Below are positions 48,496 through 61,649 of a DNA stretch of 64,000 nucleotides, in pieces; positions within the stretch are counted from its first letter, which is position 1, and each line of letters starts with the position of its first letter. Below the pieces are notes generated by a model that was given only the letters and a program-made list of their open reading frames with translations, was not told where the DNA came from and searched no databases. The position numbers and the translations under genes were made by a program. The DNA is from Chrysemys picta bellii. Lineage: Eukaryota > Chordata > Testudines > Emydidae. Location of the stretch: assembly GCF_011386835.1 (NCBI RefSeq), contig NC_088791.1, positions 25,022,998 through 25,086,997 of the forward strand, read 5' to 3'.

Positions 48496-50861
48496 CATAT
48501 TTACTTATCCAAAATGCCTTTCTCCTCCATTTCTACCGGTATCACCATATAAATATTACTTGGGAGTGGGGACGGATTTTAAATTCTGGTCCCCAGTCAT
48601 CTCCCGCACAGCAAGGACATTGGATCTCCCTCAGCCAGGGAGTCTTTCCTCTCTTTTATCCACACAGTGCATGAGACGATGCTGCCAAGAGTTGAGTTCT
48701 CAGCAGACTCCCCTGTGCTCCACCACACAGGAACAGACACCCCATGTGCCAGATCGCAAGAGCACTCCGTAAATTTTGGCCCCGATACCCCTACATTCAG
48801 TGGCATTGCAACCATGCAGCCAGAGTGGTGCTCCATACCGTACTGTTTGAGCGACCTGCCAGTCCTGCAAAAACCTCGAGTAAGCAGCGATTGCACCCGC
48901 CAGTCACACACTGACTTACACAGTTTTTCAGGTTCCTTTTCCTTACATTTCATTAGACACCTGCCTGACAGTGCCAGCTCCAGAAAGATACATGCTTCTG
49001 CTAAAGTAACTGTAGAACCCAATCCTAAAAATTCTTTTCAAGCCCCATCAGAAGTCCCATTGACCAGCACAATGCTCGGTAATAAATGTTTGCAGGATTG
49101 GGACATATAAACATATAAAGTTTATACTTAGTTTGTGACATATAAACTATATTAATTTTTTTAAGTTCTTAAAGGATGATCTGGCCACTATGTTACTGAA
49201 TGTCCAGTAAGGTATATGCATTAACACACCTATTTACATATTCAACAAAAAATATTATTGTTATAACTTGTGTATAGCATAGCATCATCTTCTGGGATAC
49301 TGATATGCCAGTATATTGTGAACTTGTGTTAAGCTGTCCAGTGTTCCAGAAATAATTCTATTATTAGCTGATATTGGGTAGTATTTTACCTATTTTTAAT
49401 ATGTTATAATTTGTTTATATAGTTATTCACCAGAAAAAAAGTTGTTGTTCTGTATCAGTCAGTCAAAATCCTATTTAATATTTTTAAATTACAAGCAATA
49501 AATTTACTTTGCTTATATTAAACAGACTCAATATTACAATAAGCCTAGATTCTCTATGTCCTTGTTACATGGAATCAATATACTAAAGAAGTAAAGAAGA
49601 TAAGAAGCTTTGATATAAAAAAGCAGATCCCATTATGAATACTTTGTACAAGTTTTAATACTATATGTGTCAGGTCTTTTTTTGCAATCTCTATGAAAAT
49701 AATTCAAGTTTCAAATCATTTCCCCTCTTATCTCTGTTTGTCTGGTTGGAAATATAGCTAGGAATGGCTAGTTTACAGAAATGTACTGTATCAATAAAGT
49801 GTCTATGTTGTAGCCTAAGACAAAGCCATCTAACACATTATGCAAGTTATTTCCAGGGAAAAATGAACAAAGACAGAAAACAATGCTCAGATTAATTCCA
49901 CATGTTGAATACATTCATTTGCATAACTAAGCATTTTCCTTGAAAACCTAGTACAGATTCCCTTTTCATGGTATGAGTGTTATTACTAGGTATGCTGAAG
50001 CTTTATTAGAGCAGAGCCTGAAATACACATCAGACAAAAAAGATTGTTAGCATCTTCTTTCAACTAGTTAGCAATTAAAACAATATTTATAAAGTATTAA
50101 ATCCTTATTAACCAAATTCGGTTTCCTTCCTTCATAAATGTGCATCATATTCTAGATCTGTATTTAAATCCTAGAATGGCTTACTAGGAATTGCTACCAT
50201 AAGATCTTGCAGTGAATCAGAGCACTTAGTGTACACTATATTAATGGATACTATATCAATGATTTCTTTCTATTAGTCAGATAATGGCTGGTACAAAGAA
50301 AATGTCCATTTCTGAATTTGAGAGCTCACCAAAAAGAAATAGCTTTTACATTAGTAAAATATAGAGGCTGTAAACCTCTGAATCTCTTCAATATTTTAAA
50401 TCCTTATTTAGTCTACTGCACTCTAAGTTCTGGAAAACAATAAACAAATTCAGTCTTTTGCTTTGTATTATATTTTCTTCTGTGAAATTTCGTCTTTGGG
50501 TTACACAAGGTACATGGGAGTCAGGACTCCTGGGTTCTGTTCCTGTTACTGCCATTTAGGGCCCAATTCCGATCCCACTGTGGTCTATGGGGAAATGATA
50601 CTGTACTGCCTTGGACAAGTCATTTAGGGCCAAATTTTCAAAAGTAAGCTCTAATTTAAGATATCTCAATTTTTGCCTTGGAAAGCTCATCTCAAATGCA
50701 CCATCTGCCTCTCAGTGAAGTCCAGTTTGACACAATTTTACAGCTGTTCAGTTGCTTTTTATCTCTCAGTATTGCATTTAATGCCTTTCTGCAAATTCTT
50801 TTAGCGTTGTGCAGATTTCTGAAATTTTAAATAACTAAAATAATCATTCTAACTTACTCAG

Positions 50862-51102
50862 TTATAGGTCAGAAGTAAAAGCAAGACAGGATGTGAAACC
50901 CGACATCCGACAACCTCCATTTACTGACTACAGGCAGCCTTCAGCGGACTATAGACAGCCTCCATTAGACTACAGGCATCCTCCAGTAGTGGATTACCAG
51001 CAGCCACCACCTCTGGACTACAGGCAGCCACCTTTAATAGATTACAGACAACATTCTCCTGACACCAGGCAATATCCTCTGTCAGATTACAGGCAGCCCC
51101 AG
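50862..51102 (+). CDS. MAGI2: MAGI2 exon: Tyr-Arg-Gln-Pro repeat linker
   Basis: Encodes YRSEVKARQDVKPDIRQPP, then about nine DYRQPP-like units (TDYRQPSADYRQPPLDYRHP, VVDYQQPPPLDYRQPP, IDYRQHSPDTRQYPLSDYRQ) before the last exon base. It is the proline/tyrosine-rich segment between PDZ5 and PDZ6; the tyrosines are possible phosphorylation sites, which is an inference. The acceptor is CTTACTCAG, ending 50861, and the donor GTACAAAG, weaker than GTAAGT, follows 51102. Phases 2 in and 0 out. Confidence 0.96.
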
Positions 51103-52705
<1,603 letters not shown>

Positions 52706-53004
52706 TGACAAGATCAGATAGAACTTCTATAATACTTGTCTAGCGAAGAACAAACGCTTTTATATTGTTAAATGGCCTAACAAGAGCTGAATAAATTACA
52801 TTAAATAGGCAGTAGGTCTAGGTAATTTATTTGTGGATTGGATATGTCATTTTTGATTGCTTTGTTTTGCAATTTTCTCCATATTCTTTCATTCATTTCT
52901 AGACATCTTAGAAACTCCAAGGAATGAAGAGTTTGTTGCTTTCTTAATAAAAATAATAGCAGGGTAATTATTTATTTCTGTAGTCCAAATACAAAGACAC
53001 AGTG

Positions 53005-53265
53005 ATCTAGTATATTGGACAATGGATTGGGTATCAAAAGACCTGGGTTTTAATCCTGGCTCTTCCACTGTGTGCTTATGACCTTCAGAAAGTCACTTCA
53101 CTTCTGTCTCACCCCGCGTTGTTTCATCCACTTAAATTATAATATCTTTTTGTCAGGAACTAACTTTCACTAGTTGTTTGTATAGCACCTAGTACAATGG
53201 AGCTCGAAACTCAGTTGGAGCTTCTAGATGTTGTTATAATATAAATAATAATAAAAACCACATCA
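53005..53265 (+). mobile_element. MIR-like SINE, degraded
   Basis: 'GACCTGGGTTTTAATCCTGG' (B-box-like) is followed by 'GCTCTTCCACTGTGTGC', 'AGAAAGTCACTTCACTTCTG' and a tail 'GTATAGCACCTAGTACAATGG' ending 'AATATAAATAATAATAA'. The order is that of the MIR-like SINEs. Confidence 0.7.
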
Positions 53266-53623
53266 GTGCACCGAGTGTGACAAAATTTCAAAGTTAATTT
53301 AGGAAATTCCACATTACAAAATAAGTGGATCAAGATTTGTGCTTTTGGCCTGTCCAGCTGTTATAGTGAAGAGTTTATCTGAAGAGTAGGTATAAATTCA
53401 TCTGCACTTGCACGTTAATACATAACAATTCATTGCACAAAAAAGTGTGCGGAAAGGCAACCATGACAGTACAGTTAGACCAAGAATCAGTACACAAACT
53501 TTTCCTTAAAATATCTAACAAATGCTGCCTTGTTGCTCCAATATTTAATCATAAAGATGGGAAATGGAAAAATAGTGCTATACTAGAAAGAGAATGGATT
53601 GTTGTCATGTGGCAGTTCTGAAT

Positions 53624-53674
53624 ACTTTCCTGTTCTTTTTGCGGATACAAACTAACACAGCTGCTACTCTGAAA
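53624..53674 (+). mobile_element. Ultra-short Penelope insertion, 51 bp
   Basis: GCAGTTCTGAAT flanks both sides (53612-53623 and 53675-53686). The 51 bases between read ...CTGTTCTTTTTGCGGATACA and end in CAGCTGCTACTCTGAAA, the terminal part of Penelope sub-family 1 (compare the left end at 37710 in inverse). It is a complete insertion event containing only the element's end. Confidence 0.85.
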
Positions 53675-54539
53675 GCAGTTCTGAATGAAATTCTGCCCTC
53701 ACTTGCATCCCATGCAACCGCAACAAGTCTAACTTTCTGTCTTTAAAGAGTACTGGGGTCTGACCATGCTAATACAAAATTTTGTTATGGTCCATGTGTC
53801 ACATACAGTTTTTAAGATTCGATTTGGTCCTGGAGTACGCATAGGCCACAAAGCCCCAGGCATTGTGAGCTTGCCTGAAGAGGAGCTATGGAAACACAGA
53901 GCACCCAACAACTCCCCTTCCACTAGGAACCTAGACACAGCCAGCACTGCCCAATCAATGAGAACCACTGACTAACTATATATAGAGTATATAATGTAGG
54001 TGTGAGTTAACATTGACTTTGGAATCTTAGATTTTAATTTTTTTACTTGTCTTTTCATTTGTTCCTTTATTGCTGTATTATCATCGTTTATTGTACTTAA
54101 TAAAAAGTCATAACCAGGATATATGATATTAGCAGCGTGTAACTAATTGTGAGGAAAGCAGTAGAGCTCTTCCTTTACAGTCAATGCTGGAAGTCATATA
54201 GTTTAGGGCATATGACCGAGATTACAGAACCATGAAGGATGGTGCCTTTAGAGAAGTATCATTGCAGGTAATTTCCTATATTTAGCCAAAGATCTGACCA
54301 GTAAAATTATATGCATCATTTGAATAGAATAATATCACAAGTATAAAATAGACCTTATGAGTGAATACTACTATATCCATTTTAAACAAGTAAGGACAGT
54401 AAGCCAGTTCATGGCTCTTTTCAGTCTCATTGGGAAATATTTTATAATGTTCCATGAAAACATACTAATTGTTTGTTCCATGAAAAAATACTAATTTCTT
54501 TTCTAAAATAAATTTAAAAACTTGTCTAATTTATATAGT

Positions 54540-55490
54540 TGTTATACAAAGCCAACTGTCATGGATACCGGGCAGGCCATGCCTTAAACCCCTTTTTGTC
54601 CTTTGCAAATGCACTCCTTTGGGGACCTCTCTGGGTGGAATCATGCTAGACCAGATCTCTGGGCTGCATTCCACCGCCACCAACCATGTTAACCCAGCAG
54701 GCTCAACTGGGTTTGGCATCTGTAAGCCTTTTACCTCTGGGGACAAATGACCAGCTGATTAAAGTGACTCAAAAACAGTTTCTTCAAAACAAAGTAGCAT
54801 TTATTTGCCAAAAAGAACATAGCATCTAGGAAAACGGGTTTAAACAACAAAGAATCCTATAGAGAGACAAGATGGGCGAGGTAATGTCTTTTATTGGACC
54901 AACTTCTGTTGGTGAGAAAAACAAGCTTTTGAGTTTACACAGAGCTCTTCCTCAGGAAGCTCAAAAGCTTGTCTCTCTCACCAACAGAAGTTGGTCCAAT
55001 AAAAGATATTACCTCACCCATCTTGTCTCTCTAATATCCCGAGATCAACACAGCTACAACACTGCATACAAAGAGTCCTGTACACACATATCTTTACCTA
55101 AGCTTAACCACTCTATTCAGAGCTCAACTAAGGACAATTTATTCCCATCTCTCGGTTGTGGGAGTCAACCTCCTTGCTGCAGGACTTGTGTCTCTCTATC
55201 TGCCAGCAACTTATCTCTAGTTGCTGCTATTGACAGCCCACTTAGCGCCCACTTCTTCCCTATGCCAGCATCTTTATGGTTCAGGATTCCCTTTGGTCCT
55301 AGGCTTTCAGTCTTGAGAAGAGTAAACCATGCCAGCCTGCTGGAAGCCAGGCAGGGGCATTTACCAATTAATAGCTGCTCGCATCGTTCCCTTAAATAGC
55401 TTTATCTGTCAGAGTTTCATTTTCCTCTTTGCTTCCCCTTTAACAACCTCCTTGGGTTTAACTCCCGGCAGTAAGGCAGGATAATAGCAA
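54540..55490. repeat. Unclassified repeat or possible LTR, interrupted by a Penelope insertion
   Basis: Non-coding sequence of mixed composition lies either side of the Penelope fold-back (54862-55067). Its style (for example GGCAGGCCATGCCTTAAACC, AAGTAGCATTTATTTGCC) suggests a mobile-element segment such as an LTR, but I found no terminal pair or coding region. Low confidence. Confidence 0.25.
54862..55067. mobile_element. Penelope-like fold-back (sub-family 3), 206 bp
   Basis: Flanked by ACAAAGAATCCTATA (54847-54861) and ACAAAGAGTCCTGTA (55068-55082), a 15-base duplication with two changes. The arms 54861-54933 and 54959-55031 are inverted (CAACTTCTGTTGGTGAGA and its inverse CTCACCAACAGAAGTTGG), with a short loop containing CAGAGCTCTTCCTCAGG. 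The right part ends 'CAACACAGCTACAACACTGCAT'. It is the same design as 19255-19795. Confidence 0.85.
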
Positions 55491-55639
55491 AGATAAATTG
55501 AGATTCATATAATACTTTTAAAAAATAATATACATAACTGTGTCATTCGCCACACGAACCAAGTCAAGAAAGGAGAAGTTAAGGCTGGATATACCATTGT
55601 GAAGAATATGTTAAGATAAAATTGACCATGTTAGGGATT

Positions 55640-55838
55640 AAGGCCTGCTCTACACTTAAAAATTTTACCAGTATAACTGTGACATATCGGAGTGAGATTT
55701 TTATCATTATATTTATACAAGTAAAATTCCCTGGGTGGATGCAGTTATACTGGTATAACAGTGACTTAGGCTGGGTCTACACTACCCGCCTGAATCGACG
55801 GGTAGAAATCGACCTCTCGGGATCACATTCACATTCAC
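55640..55838. mobile_element. Harbinger-type MITE pieces
   Basis: GGCCTGCTCTACACTTAAAA follows TAA near 55640, and 'AGTTATACTGGTATAACAGTGA' lies at about 55744-55765. A second end, GGCTGGGTCTACACTACCCG, begins at about 55770 and has a hairpin (CGACGGGTAG). The two pieces look like one truncated MITE followed by another. Boundaries are uncertain. Confidence 0.55.
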
Positions 55839-55849
55839 AACTAATTCAT

Positions 55850-56650
55850 CCCTATTGGTCAACACCAATTCCAAAATGGATAACCCCCCTAACTGTTTCC
55901 AAAACTTTCTGAATTAGAAAGTTGTCCCTTCTACATGCTAAGAACTTGGACATAATATGTTTTTCTGTAATAGTCTTCCAAAAGCTATCAGGGAAGTGAA
56001 AAATCTCCATTAATACTAGCTCATGTGTATTAGCTAATCTTGTTACCTGCTTGTTACCTGCCTCATCCACTTCCTTGTTTTGATTTGGTGGCTATAATAG
56101 ACCCCCTTATCCATAACATAACTACTATTCTTTTCCTTTTTTAGCCTCATCAGAGACTCTCAATAGATCTCTCCTTACTTCCTCTTGGAGCAAGTGTATA
56201 CATTCTTGATGTACAGCACAATGCCTCCTCTTTTTTTCTCATACCTGTCCTTCTGGAACAAGCTATATCCCTCAATGCTGCTACTCCAGTCATGGGAGTT
56301 GTCCCACCAAGTCTCTGCAATGCAAATTAAGTCATAATTTTCTTCATATACCATGACTTCCAGTTCATCCTGCTTGTTCCCGTGCATTGGTATGCAGGCA
56401 TCAAAGATGTTTTGCAGACTGCCCTGTTACTTTACTTCTTGCCTCTTTAATGCATTGTGATTTCTGGTCCCTTCTCAATAATTTAGCCCCTTCCCCTTGA
56501 CTTCCTTACTTGAGGCTAGATGTGCATTGGCCAGGCCCCATAAGATCTAGTTTAAAGCTCTCCTTATCACATTAGCCGTATGATGTACAAATATGATCTT
56601 CCCAGTATTTGATAGATGAAGCCCATCCCAGCACAGTAATCCTCTTTCCT
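55850..56650 (-). mobile_element. CR1 LINE ORF2 endonuclease fragment
   Basis: Minus-strand 56387-56175 encodes ELEVMVYEENYDLICIAETW, then WDNSHDWSSSIEGYSLFQKD and GGIVLYIKNV, typical of the CR1 APE-type endonuclease N-terminus. Minus-strand 56070-55852 gives a later portion (DSFWKTITEKH, ACRRDNFLIQKVLETVRG), separated by a deletion and frame change. The RT region and tail are absent. Confidence 0.8.
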
Positions 56651-57273
56651 GGAATATTATATCTGCAGAATTTGAAATCTTAGAAACAAAATCTAATAAA
56701 TTAGAGAAATCAATCTAAATAAAGAATGTGGGTGTAACCATCTTCTGCAAAGGGTAGTAAACACAAAGGATAGCTTACTAGGGAATATAATTGAAGCAAA
56801 AATTTAAATTAATTACAGATGCCTAGATTTTGAGAGAGGGGACAATAGAAAAGAATGGAGAAAAGATAGAAGGGGAGACTCAAAAATAAACCAAAACAAA
56901 GGGAGGCATATGATGCTTCTTTGAATTACACTGGTCTACAATTTTTGAGAAGTCGTCTGCTTCAGAGATAAAATGTGCTATTTATTATGTATTTTGATGT
57001 GCTGAATTCAAATATGACAATTAAAACAACTGATTGGCTACTGTTTCTAAGATATTTAAGTTTTTACATTTTATGTCTATGTATATTGTGTAGATAGTAG
57101 AGTTTTAATCATAAATTGTAAACCTAGGTCTTTTCATGTGTTTATGGTTGCTTTACATGATTATATTTCACCTGTCCTGTTTATGTAACACTTTAAAAAT
57201 CAGCAAAAGGGTTATATAAATACAATTTATTATGAAACAAAAGGCAAAAAACTATTATGTACATAGTTTAGTC

Positions 57274-58953
57274 CTATTCAGTGTCTACTCGGCGCTTCTT
57301 GGCTTGTCTCTTGTATTCATTAAATGGAGCATCTCTTGTCACTGTCCAGCAATAGTCTGCAAGCATTGATGGGCTCCATTTGCCCTGATAGCGTTTCTCT
57401 ATTGTTGCAATGTCCTGGTGAAATCGCTCGCCGCTCACTGCTTCGCAGTTCAGTGGAAAAAAATCTAGATGAGAATGCAAAAAATGTATCTTTCGTGACA
57501 TGTTGCAACCAAGGCTTTTGTATGCCTTGAGGAGGTTTTCCACCAACAACCTGTAGTTGCCTGCCTTGTTGTTTCCGAGAAAATTTATTGCCACTAACTG
57601 GAAGGCTTTCCATGCCGTCTTTTCCTTGCCACGCAGTGCATGGTCAAATGCATCATCTCGAAGAAGTTCACGAATCTGAGGACCAACAAAGACACCTTCC
57701 TTTAGCTTAGCTTCACTTAACCTTGGAAATTTTCCACGGAGGTACTTGAAAGCTGCTTGTGTTTTGTCAATGGCCTTGACAAAGTTCTTCATCAGACCCA
57801 GCTTGATGTGTAAGGGTGGTAACAAAATCTTCCTTGATTCAACAAGTGGTGGATGCTGAACACTTTTCCTCCCGGGCTCCAATGACTGTCTGAGTGCCCA
57901 ATCTTTCTTGATGTAGTGGGAATCTCTTGCACGACTATCCCATTCGCAGAGAAAACAGCAGTACTTTGTGTATCCGGTCTGCAGACCAAGCAAGAGAGCA
58001 ACAACCTTCAAATCGCCACAAAGCTGCCACTGATGTTGGTCATAGTTTATGCACCTCAAAAGTTGTTTCATGTTGTCATAGGTTTCCTTCATATGGACTG
58101 CATGACCAACTGGAATTGATGGCAAAACATTGCCATTATGCAGTAAAACAGCTTTAAGACTCGTCTTCGATGAATCAATGAACAGTCTCCACTCATCTGG
58201 ATCGTGAGCGATGTTGAGGGCTGCCATCACACCATCGATGTTGTTGCAGGCTACAAGATCACCTTCCATGAAGAAGAATGGGACAAGATCCTTTTGACGG
58301 TCACGGAACATGGAAACCCTAACATCACCCGCCAGAAGATTCCACTGCTGTAGTCTGGAGCCCAACAGCTCTGCCTTACTCTTGGGTAGTTCCAAATCCC
58401 TGACAAGGTCATTCAGTTCACCTTGTGTTATGAGGTGTGGTTCAGAGGAGGAGGATGGGAGAAAATGTGGGTCCTGTGACATTGATGGTTCAGGACCAGA
58501 AGTTTCATCCTCTTCCTCGTCTGACTCAAGTGAGAATGATTCTGGTGCATCAGGAACCGGCAGTCCTTCTCCGTGGGGTACTGGGCATATAGCTGATGGA
58601 ATGTTTGGATAATGCACAGTCCACTTTTTCTTCTTTGACGCACCTTTCCCAACTGGAGGCACCATGCAGAAGTAACAATTGCTGGTATGATCTGTTGGCT
58701 CTCTCCAAATCATTGGCACTGCAAAAGGCATAGATTTCCTTTTCCTGTTCAACCACTGACGAAGATTTGTTGCACAAGTGTTGCAGCATATGTGTGGGGC
58801 CCACCTCTTGTCCTGATCTCCAATTTTGCAGCCAAAATAAAGGTGATAGGCTTTCTTAACCATAGTAGTTATACTGCACTTTTGTGATGCAAAAGTCACT
58901 TCACCACAAACATAGCAGAAGTTATCTGCACTGTTCACACAAGTACGAGGCAT
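57274..58953 (-). CDS. Intact 559-aa protein of a mobile-element family, probable transposase
   Basis: The function is not known to me with certainty. I recall similar proteins as multi-copy, uncharacterised entries in animal genomes. The single-exon frame has no stops or frameshifts. An N-terminal cysteine-rich region (CYVCGEVTFASQKC at 13-26; CCNTC at 56-60; CYFC at 93-96) may bind zinc or DNA. An acidic linker follows (SLESDEEEDETSG, 141-153). The C-terminal two thirds resembles a DDE layout: D260 (RLFIDSSKTS), D314 (LCGDLKVVALLLG), a C-x2-C pair at 333/336 (YCCFLCEWDS) and E509 (SGERFHQD). These catalytic assignments are inference. The start at 58953 gives MPRTCVNSADNFCYVCGEV. The frame lies antisense in a MAGI2 intron. 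It could instead be a domesticated gene. Confidence 0.75.
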   Translation of the reverse strand: MPRTCVNSADNFCYVCGEVTFASQKCSITTMVKKAYHLYFGCKIGDQDKRWAPHICCNTCATNLRQWLNRKRKSMPFAVPMIWREPTDHTSNCYFCMVPPVGKGASKKKKWTVHYPNIPSAICPVPHGEGLPVPDAPESFSLESDEEEDETSGPEPSMSQDPHFLPSSSSEPHLITQGELNDLVRDLELPKSKAELLGSRLQQWNLLAGDVRVSMFRDRQKDLVPFFFMEGDLVACNNIDGVMAALNIAHDPDEWRLFIDSSKTSLKAVLLHNGNVLPSIPVGHAVHMKETYDNMKQLLRCINYDQHQWQLCGDLKVVALLLGLQTGYTKYCCFLCEWDSRARDSHYIKKDWALRQSLEPGRKSVQHPPLVESRKILLPPLHIKLGLMKNFVKAIDKTQAAFKYLRGKFPRLSEAKLKEGVFVGPQIRELLRDDAFDHALRGKEKTAWKAFQLVAINFLGNNKAGNYRLLVENLLKAYKSLGCNMSRKIHFLHSHLDFFPLNCEAVSGERFHQDIATIEKRYQGKWSPSMLADYCWTVTRDAPFNEYKRQAKKRRVDTE

Positions 58954-59084
58954 CTCTGCTCACTTTGGCTAAACAGAAATGTGTCCCTTTGAAAAATCAA
59001 ACACTGACAAATAAGAAAGCACAACACTGTATGATTTCTAGCTGATATAGGGCAATTTGTTCAGCAGAGTGATGTAAGCTTTGT

Positions 59085-59170
59085 TATGATTGCATCATCC
59101 ATGACTGCTAGGAATAACATGATGCAATTAATATCATGTATGATGCAATACCAGCTTCAGATTGCATCAT
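59085..59170. repeat. TGATGCAAT inverted motif cluster
   Basis: ATTGCATCA occurs near 59089 and 59161 and TGATGCAAT near 59121 and 59142, so direct and inverted copies alternate within about 85 bases. It lies 5' of the 559-aa ORF. It could be a transposase-binding or promoter-proximal array, which is inference. Confidence 0.55.
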
Positions 59171-60764
59171 TCATTGCTTTGCCTAAAAAGCAAGTACTGT
59201 CCAAACCCAGTCATAGATTTATTCATAGATCCAGTCAAAGATGTATTTTAGTCATTTCTGGTTTAAATTGACATCTCTTCCCTTTATAACTCACTTATCC
59301 TCTGCCATTCCCAAGTCAAGGGTCGTATATACTGACCCAATAGCATATCTTGAAAACTAGAGCCAATCAACAATTTTAAGCATCATTTTCGTTCTCAGTG
59401 ACCCAGAATTAGTAAAGAAGCATTTTGGCTGTAGAGCAGTGAAACAGAAGTAATTTTAATTAATTAAATGTACTTTCCAACAGCACTACCAGTACCCATC
59501 AACCCATAAATCATTGGAGGGAAAATGGTGATCCATTGGGGTTGCATTTAATTGGTTGCATTTTAACTGCAATCTTAGATGATATAGACTCATCTTTTTT
59601 ATAGTCAGACAGCTGCTGATTCTGAGGTTATTAAACCTCCCTAACAGCTGTACTACAATGTGTTTAATATTCTGGATGATGAAGACAACAAGGAGACTTA
59701 CCCTGCCAGCTTGCCCGTCTTTCTGCCAATCCTGCCAAAGTCAGCCCCAACCCCTGTCCCCATAGGACGTGGACTCCATGCATGAAAAGGGGAAAGGCAA
59801 GGGACATGTGAGCAGGAGATGGCTACTCTCTGCTATCATCCCCCTGGAGATATGCAGGGATTTTCTGGTAGAAAATATTTCTGACCCAGACAATAATATT
59901 TCAAGCAAGTTATCCCTTCATGTTCAGAATAACCTTTACTTTACATGTCATGTTTCTTGAGTAGCTGCTGGGACTCTGTCATGAGCAAGGCTGAGGCAAG
60001 TGAACTGTGCTATCATGAGCAAGTGTAGTGAACCCGACCTCCACACTATTCAGCAACTATCCTATGGGTGGGTCTCATCCCCTGCTCACTCAGAATGCAA
60101 GTGCAGGGGAAAAAAAACATAAATAGGAACAATAGGACAAAATCTTCACAAGGTGAACCTCCAGGAGCTTCCTCTCCCCTGTGCAGGTAGTTCCTGGGTA
60201 GCGGACAATTTGGCACTGTGTCTCTGAAATCAAAGCATGGAAAAGAGGTGTGGGAAATGGAAAAAAACTTGTCAAAGTTGAGGGCTTGCAAAGTATGAAA
60301 AGTGCAATATGCTTCAGGACCTGTTGTTTTGGAGTCTATTTAGCAAATACATAAAAAAAGAAAACAGAGGGAAGAAGGTGAGAAAGCACTACAAAGGTTC
60401 GGAGGATGTGAAAATCCTACACAGGTGAGGTCAATGGCTGGGTCAATTGACTCGGTAGCAATAAATAAACTAAGAAAGCTGAGTGTACAAGGCTGATGGA
60501 ACTGAAAGCATTAGCGAGGCGATGTGAGACATTCACTTATGAAAGATACACTAAGAACACAGAGGAGATGAAACAATTTAAAGTACTGCCTGGAAGAGGG
60601 GGGAAATAATGTAACTGAACTCAACAAGTGGCAAGATATCAAAGGCTCTGTGTTGTCTATGAAGTATATTTACTCTCAGGAACCTAACATTCTTTGTGCC
60701 CAGTCCTGCACCATGCTATGTACTTTTGCAGCACTCAGCACTTTACAAGACTGAGAAGCGCAGA

Positions 60765-61169
60765 ACTGGTCAAAAAATGGTGTTTTATTTCCCTGAAGAA
60801 AATTGCAACTTTTTGGCAAAAAATGTCTAAAACCGAAAACTGAAAATTTCAATTAAAAATTGCTGCTGTGGTGCCTTACGCCCCTATTCCCCTCTAGGGA
60901 CCAGAATCCCAGACCAGATTACATTTCCCAAGATGCAACCCAGTCTCCCCTCCAACAGTGCATTATGGGAGATGTAGTCTGGCTGGGGAATGCAGCCCAG
61001 GTTGGAGAATGGAGGCATGAGGCACGTGAACTACAACTCCACTGAGCACCTGTTCATCATTTCTGCATTGAAATGTTTGTGTTTGTGTTTTTGCAAAAAT
61101 ATTCATTTAATTGAAAGCTCAATTTTCTATTGAAAAAAAAAAAGTTTCAACAGAAAATTTTCAACCAGT
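60765..61169. mobile_element. Non-autonomous transposon with ACTGGTYRAAA ends
   Basis: The left end is ACTGGTCAAAAAATGGTG and the right end, on the minus strand, ACTGGTTGAAAATTTTCTG. Inner A/T-rich inverted blocks (GAAAACTGAAAATTTCAAT and ATTGAAAGCTCAATTTTC) flank a GC-richer core with 'GCATTATGGGAGATGTAGT'. No clear target duplication. The superfamily is unassigned. Confidence 0.6.
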
Positions 61170-61649
61170 CCTAGTAGAAGATGCCTTTTTGCTTTCCACT
61201 TGCCTGCTACTGTTGTTTATAACAGCTGCTGTATTTGCTTAGACATACATAGATTACCTGTGCCAAAGTCGATAAAGCACACTAAATTTACTCCAGATTT
61301 ACAGCGATGTAACTGAAAGCAGAATATGCTGTCTTGTATCTGACCCATTGGTTTGTAAATCCTTTTGACATACATTTAGTATGAAAGATACTATAGAAAA
61401 CCAAATTTTATAAGATATGCAAAAATTGTGTGAGGAGAGCAGGTGAAAGTTTGCCAGCGCTCTTCAATGGCTGTGTTGTTGCTATAAAAATATTTGAAAT
61501 AGTAATTCTCCCCTCCCATTTTAGTAATTTCACCTCTTCCCCCATTTTACTGAATGTCTGGATTTGATTTTGAATTACCTAAATCTGCAATTTCATGGAA
61601 GTGCCTTAGTCTTTGTTATGGCAAGAATGTCCCTTGTGCACAGCAATAG

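Larger units (their letters stand above)
46527..50861 (+). other. MAGI2: MAGI2 intron, 4.3 kb
   Basis: Contains the 1 kb hAT fold-back (47471-48495). A region at about 48510-49110 has an open frame (48667-49110) with no recognisable domain. Sequence at about 50515-50640 may be a broken SINE (GACTCCTGGGTTCTGTTCCT). The rest is AT-rich and unremarkable. Confidence 0.85.
56929..59441 (-). mobile_element. Candidate autonomous DNA transposon, about 2.5 kb, family unassigned
   Basis: The outermost similarity I see is CACTGGTCTACA at 56929-56940, matched on the minus strand by CACTGCTCTACA ending at 59441 (11 of 12). That would make inverted CACTG-type ends. No clean target duplication is visible, so the boundaries are tentative. 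The element contains one long intact ORF on the minus strand (57274-58953). Upstream of its start, 59085-59170 holds several TGATGCAAT/ATTGCATCA copies in both orientations, possible sub-terminal binding sites. Confidence 0.5.

Noticed and set aside
48667..49110. 147-codon plus-strand ORF considered as an alternative MAGI2 exon
   Set aside because: No good acceptor and donor pair in a matching phase and no similarity to MAGI2 that I recall.
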